Positions 49,315 through 58,372 of a DNA stretch of 64,000 nt are shown here, piece by piece (positions within the stretch are counted from its first letter, which is position 1; the number at the start of each line of letters is the position of its first letter). This stretch comes from Prochlorococcus marinus str. MIT 0912 (lineage in GTDB: Bacteria; Cyanobacteriota; Cyanobacteriia; PCC-6307; Cyanobiaceae). The stretch covers positions 1,798,001 to 1,862,000 of the forward strand of contig NZ_CP114783.1 in the NCBI RefSeq assembly GCF_027359595.1, read 5' to 3'. The notes beneath the pieces were generated by a model. The model worked only from the letters and a program-made list of their open reading frames with translations. It was not told the origin of the DNA and did no database searches. A program made the translations under genes and the position numbers.

Positions 49315-51096
49315 TTAGGTATTAAATTCTTCAGAAAGTTTTTTTAAAACAGATCCTACATTTAACGATTCTGTGACTTTTGCTTTTCTATTATGTAATT
49401 CAACCAGTCCAGAACTAGCTTCTCTACCAACAACAATTCTCCATGGGATGCCAATAAGGTCTGCATCTTTAAATTTTATTCCAGCTCTCTCGTCCCTATC
49501 ATCAAGTAGAGCATCAACCCGATTTTCTAATAATTTTTGGTAGATCTCTTCGGCTAAACATGTTTGTTCAACATTTTTTATGTTGGCAATAACTATTATT
49601 ACTTCAAATGGGGCAATTGATACTGGCCAAATAATACCTAAATCATCGTGATTTTGTTCTACGGCTGCTTGAGCTAATCTGGAAATACCAATTCCATAGC
49701 AACCCATCCAAAAGTTCTCTTCTATACCTTTGTCATTGGTGAAAGTAGCATTTAACGATTTTGAATACTTAGTTCCCAACTGAAATATATGCCCTATTTC
49801 TATTCCTCTACATTCTTTAAGCTTTTGTGTTTTGTCATGGATACATCTGTCTCCAAGCTGGGCTTTTCTAATATCACATATCAGATGTTCAGTATTAATT
49901 AAACTCCAGTTATAGAATATTTTATGTTCATCCTTATTATTGCTTCCACATATAAAACTTTTAAGATCTTTTACAGAATTATCTGCAATTCTTATGAATT
50001 TTTTTTCCCATTCCTTTGATTTTGTTATTAAATCATCGCTAAGATCAGGACCTATAAACCCAAATGGAATATTATTAATACCTTGATTCTCTATATCTTC
50101 ATAAGAAATTTTTCTAATTTCCAGTACATTTTGTTTTAATTTAAATGATATTTCATTTGAAAGTTTAATATCATTTACTTCTTGGTCCCCTCTTATACTT
50201 ACGAGAATAGGGTATTTTTTATTATTATCACAGGTTGCTAGATAAGCTATAACTTTTACAATTTGACTTGGGTGGAAATTATTGTGGTTACATAATTCAT
50301 CTATTGTTTTTTGATTAGGAGTCTTGATTATTGAAGGTTCATCAATTTCTAGTAATTCTCCTTCTTCGATAATAGAAACAGCTTTTTCTTGATTGGCTCC
50401 ATATTTACCATCAGAACTTATTAAAATTAAATCTTCTCCAGATTCGGCGGTAACCATAAATTCTTGAGATGCTGCTCCTCCAATAGCTCCACTGTCTGCT
50501 TCGACACAAACAAAATCTAGACCGCATTTTGAAAATATATTTTGATAGGCATTTCTCATCTCTGAATAAGTTGACTGAAGATCATTCTCGTTTGCATGAA
50601 AGGAATAAGCATCCTTCATGATGAATTCTCTACTTCTCATTAATCCAAATCTTGGTCTTATTTCATCTCTGAATTTTGTTTGAATTTGGAATATATTTAT
50701 TGGTAATTGTTTGTAGGAGTGAATAGTCTGAGAAATTATATGAGTAATTACTTCTTCATGAGTTGGCCCCAAACCTAATTCTTTACCTTGTCTATCTTTA
50801 AGGCTAAACATAATACCTTCTCCCTCTGTATATGATTTCCACCTCCCACTTTTTTCCCATATATCTGAAGGCTGAAGTTGAGGGAGAAGAGTTTGAAGAC
50901 ATCCTTTCGTTGATAACTCTTCCTCAACAATTAGGGTTATTTTTTTTAAAACCTTCCAAAGTAATGGCATGTAAGCATAAATACCTCCTGTAAGACGTTT
51001 GATGAAGCCTCCTCTTACAAGTAATTGATGTGAAATTATGTCGGCTTCCGCAGGGACGTCTCTGAGCGTGTTTAGCATTAGGCGGGAGACGCGCAT
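49315..51096 (-). CDS. proS: prolyl-tRNA synthetase
   Basis: Class II synthetase of the bacterial type, with an inserted editing domain (roughly residues 220-400) between the catalytic motifs. Motif 2 region: FRDEIRPRFGLMRSREFIMKDAYSFH. The catalytic GPTHEEVIT and GIGISRLAQAAVEQNHDDLG appear, and a C-terminal anticodon-binding part. Length 593 is typical. The start is ATG at 51096. Confidence 0.96.
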   Translation of the reverse strand: MRVSRLMLNTLRDVPAEADIISHQLLVRGGFIKRLTGGIYAYMPLLWKVLKKITLIVEEELSTKGCLQTLLPQLQPSDIWEKSGRWKSYTEGEGIMFSLKDRQGKELGLGPTHEEVITHIISQTIHSYKQLPINIFQIQTKFRDEIRPRFGLMRSREFIMKDAYSFHANENDLQSTYSEMRNAYQNIFSKCGLDFVCVEADSGAIGGAASQEFMVTAESGEDLILISSDGKYGANQEKAVSIIEEGELLEIDEPSIIKTPNQKTIDELCNHNNFHPSQIVKVIAYLATCDNNKKYPILVSIRGDQEVNDIKLSNEISFKLKQNVLEIRKISYEDIENQGINNIPFGFIGPDLSDDLITKSKEWEKKFIRIADNSVKDLKSFICGSNNKDEHKIFYNWSLINTEHLICDIRKAQLGDRCIHDKTQKLKECRGIEIGHIFQLGTKYSKSLNATFTNDKGIEENFWMGCYGIGISRLAQAAVEQNHDDLGIIWPVSIAPFEVIIVIANIKNVEQTCLAEEIYQKLLENRVDALLDDRDERAGIKFKDADLIGIPWRIVVGREASSGLVELHNRKAKVTESLNVGSVLKKLSEEFNT

Positions 51097-51269
51097 GAGC
51101 CTAAAATTTATATCGTTATGAGATTAGTACTCTAGTGTTGGCCGTAAGAATATCTATATTGTTTGTGCGGGAATCATGTTGTTTTTTTAAAGTGTCCAAA
51201 TGTACATGGTGTTAATTTGATTCATCTGCTAACTTCTGTCACATGTTTTTCTAGAATCTTTCTTTCGCA

Positions 51270-51731
51270 ATGTTTAACGGCTCAGTAAATTCAGGAACAA
51301 ATGGAAGATCAGAAGAGTCTTTAGATAAATTATTTAATACAGCTTCTAATTCAAGCGATTCATTATTGACTATTGACGAAGTTCAGAAAACATTAAATAG
51401 ATCTAGGGCTTCCGTATACAGATATACAAATACTGACACTAGGAATCTAAATCCTCCCTTCAACCCAAGAAAACTAAACACTGAATTTAGAAGTGATCAA
51501 AAAGATCAATTACTTTTTCACCCCAATGAAGTTGCAAGATTTGCAAAAGATATACTCAGAATTAAGGAAGTAACAGTAGAAATATTGAATTCTCCCTCAT
51601 CTGAAACTCAAAGTATTCTAAATGCAATACTTGATGAGTTGAGAATAATAAGAAATAAGCTTGATGGACAGTCTGATAACAATCACTCTATTCCCAGTCA
51701 TTTAAAAGATACTGATAGAAAGGTTGCCTAG
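51270..51731 (+). CDS. small protein with MerR/resolvase-like helix-turn-helix
   Basis: The segment LTIDEVQKTLNRSRASVYRYTN near residues 37-58 looks like a winged-helix or resolvase-like HTH, followed by FHPNEVARFAKDIL. The N-terminus is Ser/Asn-rich and the C-terminus carries a helix (NAILDELRIIRNKL). It could be a DNA-binding regulator; the target is unknown. It is divergent from proS across 170 bases. Confidence 0.6.
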   Translation: MFNGSVNSGTNGRSEESLDKLFNTASNSSDSLLTIDEVQKTLNRSRASVYRYTNTDTRNLNPPFNPRKLNTEFRSDQKDQLLFHPNEVARFAKDILRIKEVTVEILNSPSSETQSILNAILDELRIIRNKLDGQSDNNHSIPSHLKDTDRKVA

Positions 51732-51834
51732 TTATTCTTAAATTCGGGGTAACGTATATATAATTTATAAATAATTGATTGTTTTAATTGATTTTTACAC
51801 ATTCGACTAACGATTTATTTATTTCAAATTTTAA

Positions 51835-52089
51835 ATGGATTTAGAACCACATTTAATTAAGAACCAATCTTCTAAGCTAGATCCACCTTTTCTTAATACA
51901 GAAAAAGATCAACTATCTTCTGATGATGAAGATCCTTACAGTTTTAATAGTACCTCTACTTCTTTAATTGGTTTAGCAATAGTATTTGTAATGCTTGGAA
52001 TACCATTGTTTGCTGTCATTAGCGAAAGGCAAGAAACAACAAACAGAAACAGCCTACCGACTTCAATAAATCAAAATGGACCTGAGTGA
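51835..52089 (+). CDS. small single-span membrane protein, unknown
   Basis: An 84-residue protein with an acidic N-terminal half and one membrane segment (SLIGLAIVFVMLGIPLFAVI). It has no recognised family. Its last 14 bases overlap the start of the second pyrophosphatase gene, which suggests translational coupling. Confidence 0.55.
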   Translation: MDLEPHLIKNQSSKLDPPFLNTEKDQLSSDDEDPYSFNSTSTSLIGLAIVFVMLGIPLFAVISERQETTNRNSLPTSINQNGPE

Positions 52090-52603
52090 TCTTCCTCCTT
52101 CCCCATCGCCTGGATTAGTAAATCTAGTTGTTGAGATTCCTGCAGGCAGTAGAAATAAATACGAGTATTTTAGCTCTGCAGGAATTATGGCTCTTGATAG
52201 AGTTTTGCATTCTTCAGTGAGATATCCATTTGATTATGGATTTATCCCAAACACTCTTGCGGAGGATGGAGCACCACTTGATGCAATGGTCGTTATGGAA
52301 GAACCTACTTTTGCCGGTTGCTTGATCAAGGCAAGGCCTATAGGAGTTCTTGATATGCATGATTCAGGGGCCTACGATGGCAAACTTCTATGTGTACCTA
52401 CGGCAGATCCAAGACAAAGAGAAATTAATACTATTAAGCAAATAGCTCAGAACCAATTGGAGGATGTTGCTGAGTTTTTTAGAACCTATAAAAGCTTGGA
52501 AGGAAGAGTTATCGTAATAGACGGATGGAGAGACTATGATGCTGTTGATGAATTATTGAAAACTTGTATAGATGCACATCACACTAATTTGTCACTGAAA
52601 TAA
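52076..52603 (+). CDS. ppa: family I inorganic pyrophosphatase, paralogue 2
   Basis: The 175-residue protein has the family core: VVEIPAGSRNKYEYF, DRVLHSSVRYPFDYGFIP, DMHDSGAYDGK and a TYK near the end. The acidic loop reads AEDGAPLDAMV: the Asp equivalent to E. coli Asp67 is Ala, while Asp65 and Asp70 are kept. The overlap with the preceding membrane gene and the ATG at 52076 support the start. The paralogue at 36.3 kb keeps the Asp. Confidence 0.88.
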   Translation: MDLSDLPPSPSPGLVNLVVEIPAGSRNKYEYFSSAGIMALDRVLHSSVRYPFDYGFIPNTLAEDGAPLDAMVVMEEPTFAGCLIKARPIGVLDMHDSGAYDGKLLCVPTADPRQREINTIKQIAQNQLEDVAEFFRTYKSLEGRVIVIDGWRDYDAVDELLKTCIDAHHTNLSLK

Positions 52604-52656
52604 TTAATTTAATCTTATCTTTTTGGATAAAATGATTTTTTCTAGGCATTAAACAC

Positions 52657-53016
52657 TTGAAATTATTTAGTTATTCTTCATGTTCAACTTGTCGCAGGGC
52701 GATTAAGTGGCTTGAAAACAATGATATTTCCTTCGAATTAGTTGATATTTTAAAATCCCCTCCTTCCAAGGAAATGTTAATCTCAGCAAGTGAGCTATAT
52801 GGACATAGAAAATATCTTTTAAATACTAGTGGAGCTATATATCGTTCTATGGGTTCGGATGTTGTCAAAAAAATGACTGATAACGAATTGTTTGAGAAAC
52901 TTTTTATTGAACCCAGATTAATAAAGAGACCTTTTTTATTTAAGTCTAGTAAATGCTTTTTAGTTGGATTTAAAGAAGAAATGTGGTCTGAAAAATTACT
53001 TAGAAATTCAAATTAG
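52657..53016 (+). CDS. ArsC/Spx-family thioredoxin-fold protein
   Basis: A 119-residue protein that begins LFSYSSCSTCRRAIKWLE with a CSTC redox site, then DILKSPPSKEML and LNTSGAIYR and ends RPFLFKSSKCFLVGF. This matches the ArsC/Spx/MgsR family. Whether it reduces arsenate or acts as a redox regulator cannot be told. The start appears to be TTG at 52657. Confidence 0.78.
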   Translation: MKLFSYSSCSTCRRAIKWLENNDISFELVDILKSPPSKEMLISASELYGHRKYLLNTSGAIYRSMGSDVVKKMTDNELFEKLFIEPRLIKRPFLFKSSKCFLVGFKEEMWSEKLLRNSN

Positions 53017-53085
53017 GTCTAACATTGACTTGAAACAGTAGTCTTTACAAATAAAGTAAACTACAAACTTATTATTTATAAACAA

Positions 53086-53778
53086 GTGCAGCAAAAGCAG
53101 TCAAACTCGATTAAAGAAACTAAAAATTGTTGGTGGTACTCTTTTTTTGATACGTGGGGACCTATTTCTCTAACTGTTCTATTGTATATAGGCATTCGTC
53201 ATTATATAGCAGAAGCAAGATATATTCCCTCGGGTTCGATGCTGCCAGGATTGAAAGTAAATGATCGACTAATTGTTGAAAAACTTTCTTTGCGAAATAG
53301 GGCTCCTTCTCGTGGGGAAATTGTAGTTTTCAACTCACCATATTCCTTTGATAAGAAATTGATAGCAGATAGAAAAAAACAACTTCCGTCTAAATTTCAA
53401 TGCTCATTTTTAACTTTTCCATTGATTTCTTGGATACCAACTTTATCTGATCGTGCTTGTGATGCTTATATCAAAAGGATAATAGCTGTAGGAGGAGATC
53501 GTATTTTGATTAATGGTAAGGGAGAGATTGTTTTGAACGGTAGGTCAATCAACGAACCATATGTTGAATACTTCTGCCCAAGTCAACCTAGATTTAATCT
53601 ATGTCGTCCAATGACTACAATTGTTCCAAAAGGACATGTGTTCGTTTTGGGCGATAACCGAGCTAATAGTTGGGATAGTCGTTTCTGGCCAGCAGGGGGA
53701 TTCTTACCCCAGAAAGAAATAATTGGGAAAGCAAGCTGGCGTTTTTGGCCTGTCAGTCGTTTTGGCAAGCTTGATTAA
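53086..53778 (+). CDS. lepB: signal peptidase I
   Basis: Cleaves signal peptides at the membrane. The catalytic Ser is in IPSGSMLPGLKVND, the Lys in YIKRIIAVGGDRI, and GDNRANSWDSR is the last family box. One N-terminal membrane segment (ISLTVLLYIGIRHYI) anchors the protein. Length is 230. The start is GTG at 53086. It overlaps the convergent dihydroorotase-like gene by 26 bases. Confidence 0.94.
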   Translation: MQQKQSNSIKETKNCWWYSFFDTWGPISLTVLLYIGIRHYIAEARYIPSGSMLPGLKVNDRLIVEKLSLRNRAPSRGEIVVFNSPYSFDKKLIADRKKQLPSKFQCSFLTFPLISWIPTLSDRACDAYIKRIIAVGGDRILINGKGEIVLNGRSINEPYVEYFCPSQPRFNLCRPMTTIVPKGHVFVLGDNRANSWDSRFWPAGGFLPQKEIIGKASWRFWPVSRFGKLD

Positions 53779-55027
53779 TAAGTCCACAATCTATAACTTT
53801 CCCAATTATTTTTTTGTCTTTGATAGGTTGATTAGTTGCTGAAGTTAAATGTTTTTCTTCATTAGATTGGTACCATTCTTTGTCAGGATCAAATAGTAAC
53901 CAGCGATTACTATTTAAACTTAATTTTTCCTCAGCTTGGTTTAGGAATTTTGATGGACCAAAACTAATTTTTTTCCATAATTTTTCCACTTCCCACCCTG
54001 ACTTTCTTATTAATTGATCCCAGAGAAGAGGTAGAACAAGGTTATAGCAACTAATCCCTTTTTTTCTTTTATTTGCAGGAAGTTTAGTCTCAGAGTCGTC
54101 TATAGGAGTGGAATGAACAGATATTGCTGTTAAAACATCATCCTTTAAACCTTGTATAAGTGAGGCTCTATCTCTGGGGGACCCTAATGAAGGTGTTACG
54201 CTCCATCCAATATCAAAAGGGGAAAGACTGGAGTTGTCATTGACTAAATGCCACCATAAGATGGTTGCCATTGGATTAGAGGATGCATTTTTAAGAATTG
54301 AGACGCCATCAGCTGTAGAAATATTCATTAACCTTACTGCAATTTCAGGGTATTGCTTATGAAGCTCAAGTAATTGGATTAAAGGAATAATTTCGCTTTC
54401 AACTGGATCAGGGGGCCAGCCTGCTCTAAGTGTATAAACACTTTCTCTAGACATTCCTCCAGCTTGTAGTGTTTTATCTCTTGGTGCAAATAATACAGGG
54501 TAATTCTTCATTTCTCCAAGTGAAAAACCTTTTTTAAGAAGCTCTATGGGAGGCATGAAATCGTCATCACTTAAACCAATGGCTCCATTTTGTAGTAGTT
54601 CAGAATGTTTAGACAGAGCAACTCCCTCCCCACCCAGGCTAAAACCTCCCCATAAGTGTATTAAAACATCACTTTTGATAGTCTTTAAAGCTATAATCGA
54701 CTCGATTTGATCTCTCCATGAATCAGATCTAGGAAGAATACCTAATTGACCATATCCAGAAAATGTTGCTTTTTCTATTAGTGAATAGATATTCTCTTCC
54801 TTACCATTAAAGGGGGATTCCAAAAATGAATGAGGGTCAACAAGGCAAGGTGCAATAAGCATATTTTTAGCTTTTTGAGGCTTGATCCCTAAAAGTTCTG
54901 CATTTTGAAGTGCCTTGCGGCCAAATGCTTTAAGCACACCATTTTTGATTAAAACAGTTTCCCTCTTTAAAGATGATCCAGCATTTTCAAGTATTTGAAT
55001 ATTTTCAAACAAATAACTACTAGTCAT
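53753..55027 (-). CDS. dihydroorotase-like protein, metal site lost
   Basis: An amidohydrolase-fold protein of 424 residues similar to PyrC. The metal motif is CLVDPHSFLESPF, where active enzymes have HxH followed by RDP. The late Asp of the DHAPH motif is replaced (VHSTP), and the middle histidine region also differs. It therefore looks like a non-catalytic dihydroorotase homologue, of a kind known to act with aspartate carbamoyltransferase in some bacteria. A catalytic copy would have to lie outside this window. Confidence 0.75.
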   Translation of the reverse strand: MTSSYLFENIQILENAGSSLKRETVLIKNGVLKAFGRKALQNAELLGIKPQKAKNMLIAPCLVDPHSFLESPFNGKEENIYSLIEKATFSGYGQLGILPRSDSWRDQIESIIALKTIKSDVLIHLWGGFSLGGEGVALSKHSELLQNGAIGLSDDDFMPPIELLKKGFSLGEMKNYPVLFAPRDKTLQAGGMSRESVYTLRAGWPPDPVESEIIPLIQLLELHKQYPEIAVRLMNISTADGVSILKNASSNPMATILWWHLVNDNSSLSPFDIGWSVTPSLGSPRDRASLIQGLKDDVLTAISVHSTPIDDSETKLPANKRKKGISCYNLVLPLLWDQLIRKSGWEVEKLWKKISFGPSKFLNQAEEKLSLNSNRWLLFDPDKEWYQSNEEKHLTSATNQPIKDKKIIGKVIDCGLINQACQND

Positions 55028-55031
55028 TTAA

Positions 55032-56360
55032 TTAAAGTGCTCCTGCAGCTGTTGAGTCGATAATTCCTCCCAAATGTGAAGTGATATTTAGACAGATGAT
55101 TGTATCTGGTTGACCTTCTTTTTCTGAGAGGTCAATGACTGTAATGCCTCCATTACCCTGTTTTATCATCCAAATTTCTGATGGCATTAACCCTAATAGA
55201 TGGCAAAGAATTGTTTTGTTAACTGCATCATGAGCTACAACCAATGCCGTTTCACCATTTTTTAGATCTTTGCGAATTTCATTCCAACCGGTAATTGATC
55301 TCGCGGAGACTTCTTTTATATTTTCTCCTTCTGGCATTTGAACTCTTTCAGGAGAGATTTTCCATGTTTTAAGAAGATCTGGCCAGTCGGACTTGATCTC
55401 AGACTCCAACTTTCCTTCCCATTTTCCGTGACCAATCTCTTTGAGGTTATCTTTAACAGAAATTTCGATCCCCGGATGTTCATTTAGAATTATCTGAGCT
55501 GTTTCTTTTGGTCTTGATAGAGAACTACTAAAAGCTTTTTTTATAATAGTATTTTTTAAAAATACACTTGCAGCCTTTGCTTGAGCTTTCCCGTTTTTAT
55601 TTAAGGGAATATCAATTTGTCCTTGGAACCTTCCCTGTTTATTCCAGTCTGTTTCACCATGCCTGACTAAAATAATTCTTTTTTTACTACTTTTTTGGGG
55701 AATACTAGGATACAAATGAGCGATATTATTTAGACATTGAATTTGAACTTGTCTATCCCGCCAATCATTAAAAGTAACATTACAAATTGAGATTGAGCTA
55801 TTGTCTAACTTCAATCTTTTAAATCCTTTTGAAGGCTCATTAATTAATTTCAGTATCAAGCACCTAAGAATTGCATTATGGGCAACTATTACAATCGTTT
55901 TATTAGAACCTAAATGAGAATTAAATAAATTTTTTAAGAAAGTTTCGGCTTGATGTAAGAGTTCTTTAATTGGTTGGAATTTTGTACCGTCTTCTCTATT
56001 AATGGTTAGTTCCTTAGGGTTTTTTTGCCAAACAGAAAGCTCTTCTGGAAAGCGATCTTTTAGTTCATTTTTTGTTAAACCACTCCAAGGCCCAAGGTCA
56101 ACCTCTAAGAGCTCATCTGTATAAGTTGCATGAAGGTCGTCCTTAAGTTGTTTGATTATGATTTTTGTTGTTTCTGATGCTCTTTGCAAAGGGGAACTAT
56201 AGATTGCATCTATTGGAATAGAAGAAATTGTTTTTCCAGCAGCTTCAGCTTGTAATTGTCCTTCTTTAGTTAATGTTGAAAGGTCGTTTCTTCCTTGAAT
56301 ACGACCTTCCTTGTTAAAACTACTCAATCCATGCCGGACAAAAATTAGACGCAATGTCAT
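55032..56360 (-). CDS. double-domain phosphoglycerate mutase-family protein
   Basis: Two histidine-phosphatase domains in tandem. The first begins LIFVRHGLSSFNKEGRIQGR, and the second, from about residue 225, ILVRHGETDWNKQGRFQGQ. Each has a second catalytic histidine (VAHNAIL and VAHDAVN). Such tandem proteins occur in cyanobacteria as 2,3-bisphosphoglycerate-dependent mutase or phosphatase candidates. Length is 442. It ends five bases upstream of the dihydroorotase-like gene. Confidence 0.85.
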   Translation of the reverse strand: MTLRLIFVRHGLSSFNKEGRIQGRNDLSTLTKEGQLQAEAAGKTISSIPIDAIYSSPLQRASETTKIIIKQLKDDLHATYTDELLEVDLGPWSGLTKNELKDRFPEELSVWQKNPKELTINREDGTKFQPIKELLHQAETFLKNLFNSHLGSNKTIVIVAHNAILRCLILKLINEPSKGFKRLKLDNSSISICNVTFNDWRDRQVQIQCLNNIAHLYPSIPQKSSKKRIILVRHGETDWNKQGRFQGQIDIPLNKNGKAQAKAASVFLKNTIIKKAFSSSLSRPKETAQIILNEHPGIEISVKDNLKEIGHGKWEGKLESEIKSDWPDLLKTWKISPERVQMPEGENIKEVSARSITGWNEIRKDLKNGETALVVAHDAVNKTILCHLLGLMPSEIWMIKQGNGGITVIDLSEKEGQPDTIICLNITSHLGGIIDSTAAGAL

Positions 56361-56469
56361 TAAATAAAGTGTCTTCTAGATAATTATGGTATTAGCCATG
56401 AGGGCAATCTAATGTTCTTTTAGTAAAGATAGAAGTCTTTCTCCATGTCAGTCTTCACAAGTTGATTTT

Positions 56470-57816
56470 ATGAGACAAGCCAAAACTAGTTGGAAATGGG
56501 CCATAGCTTTATTTTCATTGCTTTTAACTGTTCTGATATGGCGACAAGGCTTACAAGAAAGCTTTGAACGACCCTCAGTGGCTCCAAAGATTTCCTTGAT
56601 GCAAACTGAGATGGCAGTTTCAGCTTCTTCAGCCATACCTGAATCTTTACAAGATTTATTTTTAGGTTCAGAACCCGAAGAAAAACTATATCAAACTCTT
56701 AAAAAGATTCCTTTGGAACAAATTGAGGATAGGCAAAGACTCTTATTAGCAGTTATGGAAGAGTCTGAGGATGAGCAGAAATTAATCTTGAAGACAAATT
56801 TTAAGGATAAAAATTTTGAAACGATTAGAGGATATATATTAGATAGACAAAAAGGTAAAAAATTAACTGAATTCCCTAATATTGATGAGATTAAATTAGA
56901 TCCTTTTCTTTATAAAATTTCATGCTCTAATCTGGGTTTTTCGGATGAAAAGTGTATTAATAAAAAATATAGTTCCCTCTCTGCTTTAAGACTCTTAACC
57001 TCACAATTACTACCTTTTTTTGCTTCTTTTATAGGATGTATTTTATTGATTAGGTATGCTTTTATTTTCTTAAGAAAGAAAAATACTCCATGGCCAGAAA
57101 TGATAGCTCCTCCTTTAACATTAATAGATATGGTTCTACTTATTTCTGGCGGTTTTGTTGTTATTGGTGAAGTTTTTTTTCCCGCGTTAATAATACCCAT
57201 AACTGATTTATTGTTTAATAATTTATCCTCTCCATTAAAAGAGTCTCTCAGAGTATTTATTGGTTACTGCTCAATGACTATAGCTCCTTTATTTATAATT
57301 AGATATCAATTAATGGGTCTGGTTTCTTCGGGAATTGATGGAGGATGGTTGCAATGGAAAATCAAACCAATCCAAGCAGGCATTCTTAAATCAATAAGTG
57401 GATGGTTAATGGTTATGCCTTTAGTTCTGCTTAGTGGGTGGCTAATGAATGAAATTTTTGGTGATCAGGGTGGAAGTAATCCTTTGTTGGAATTGGTTTT
57501 AGGTAGTGATGAATTTATTCCATTGTCTTTGCTTTTGATTACAACCGTTCTTTTAGCTCCAATCTTTGAAGAGTTAGTCTTTAGAGGTATTCTTTTACCA
57601 GTATTGGTATCCAAAGTTGGAAAAATCAGCGGAGTTTTATTGAGTGCCTTGATCTTTGCTTTGGCTCATTTAAGTGTAGGGGAATTACCCCCTCTATTCG
57701 TTTTAGGAATTGGTCTTGGTTTAATGAGATTGAGTTCAGGAAGGTTATTTCCTTGTGCTCTTATGCATTCTCTTTGGAATGGAGTGACTTTTATTAGCCT
57801 GCTATTGGTAGCTTGA
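56470..57816 (+). CDS. CPBP-family intramembrane protease
   Basis: A 448-residue membrane protein. The C-terminal CPBP (CAAX protease-like) motifs are EELVFRG, then HLSVGE and a third histidine in HSLWNGV. The N-terminal part carries a signal-like segment, an acidic region (residues 45-130) and several helices. The substrate is not known. It starts at ATG 56470, divergent from the mutase gene. Confidence 0.85.
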   Translation: MRQAKTSWKWAIALFSLLLTVLIWRQGLQESFERPSVAPKISLMQTEMAVSASSAIPESLQDLFLGSEPEEKLYQTLKKIPLEQIEDRQRLLLAVMEESEDEQKLILKTNFKDKNFETIRGYILDRQKGKKLTEFPNIDEIKLDPFLYKISCSNLGFSDEKCINKKYSSLSALRLLTSQLLPFFASFIGCILLIRYAFIFLRKKNTPWPEMIAPPLTLIDMVLLISGGFVVIGEVFFPALIIPITDLLFNNLSSPLKESLRVFIGYCSMTIAPLFIIRYQLMGLVSSGIDGGWLQWKIKPIQAGILKSISGWLMVMPLVLLSGWLMNEIFGDQGGSNPLLELVLGSDEFIPLSLLLITTVLLAPIFEELVFRGILLPVLVSKVGKISGVLLSALIFALAHLSVGELPPLFVLGIGLGLMRLSSGRLFPCALMHSLWNGVTFISLLLVA

Positions 57817-57900
57817 TATTAAATAAAAAAAACATCAGTATTCCAGCTCTTGCAGTTGCTTGATCAAGGTGTTTGACTTGAATTACTTTCGAACTTTGAT

Positions 57901-58365
57901 TTGTTTAGTCGCACTCTATATAAAGAAAAAGTAAGACAATTTCAAAAAAAGAAGTTGCCAAAGGGATTATTAAACAGTGTTTTCTCATCAAAACAGGTTC
58001 AAAGAAAATTTCCAATTCAGGCTGCGCTTCATATCGTTTTAGATGGTGCATTGGTAGGCATACTCACGACAGTGGCGATAATGTCGTCAGTTGCTTTGCA
58101 CTCTCAATATTTGTGGACTAAATCTTTTACTAAACTTGAAACCACTAGAGACTTGAACCGAAGGATATTGGAATCAACTTCAATTCTTGAAAGTTACCTA
58201 TTGAAAAATCAAAAGTTGTCTAGAAATTTAGTCCCGACAAAAGCGGAAGATCTTCTATATTTGGCCAGACCAAAACCAGAAGAAACTAAAATAAAATTAG
58301 ATATGACATTTAAAAGTAGATTGCTAGAGAGAATATCTTCTTTTCCTTTTAAGTCAGGTTATTAA
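57901..58365 (+). CDS. FtsL-like protein upstream of ftsI
   Basis: A 154-residue basic protein with one membrane segment (LVGILTTVAIMSSVALHSQYL) followed by a leucine-rich stretch (FTKLETTRDLNRRILESTSILESYL) that can form a coiled coil. That topology and the position directly before ftsI (seven bases) suggest FtsL, the divisome partner of FtsI. Sequence similarity is too weak to prove it. The start is TTG at 57901. Confidence 0.6.
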   Translation: MFSRTLYKEKVRQFQKKKLPKGLLNSVFSSKQVQRKFPIQAALHIVLDGALVGILTTVAIMSSVALHSQYLWTKSFTKLETTRDLNRRILESTSILESYLLKNQKLSRNLVPTKAEDLLYLARPKPEETKIKLDMTFKSRLLERISSFPFKSGY

Positions 58366-58372
58366 TAATTTT

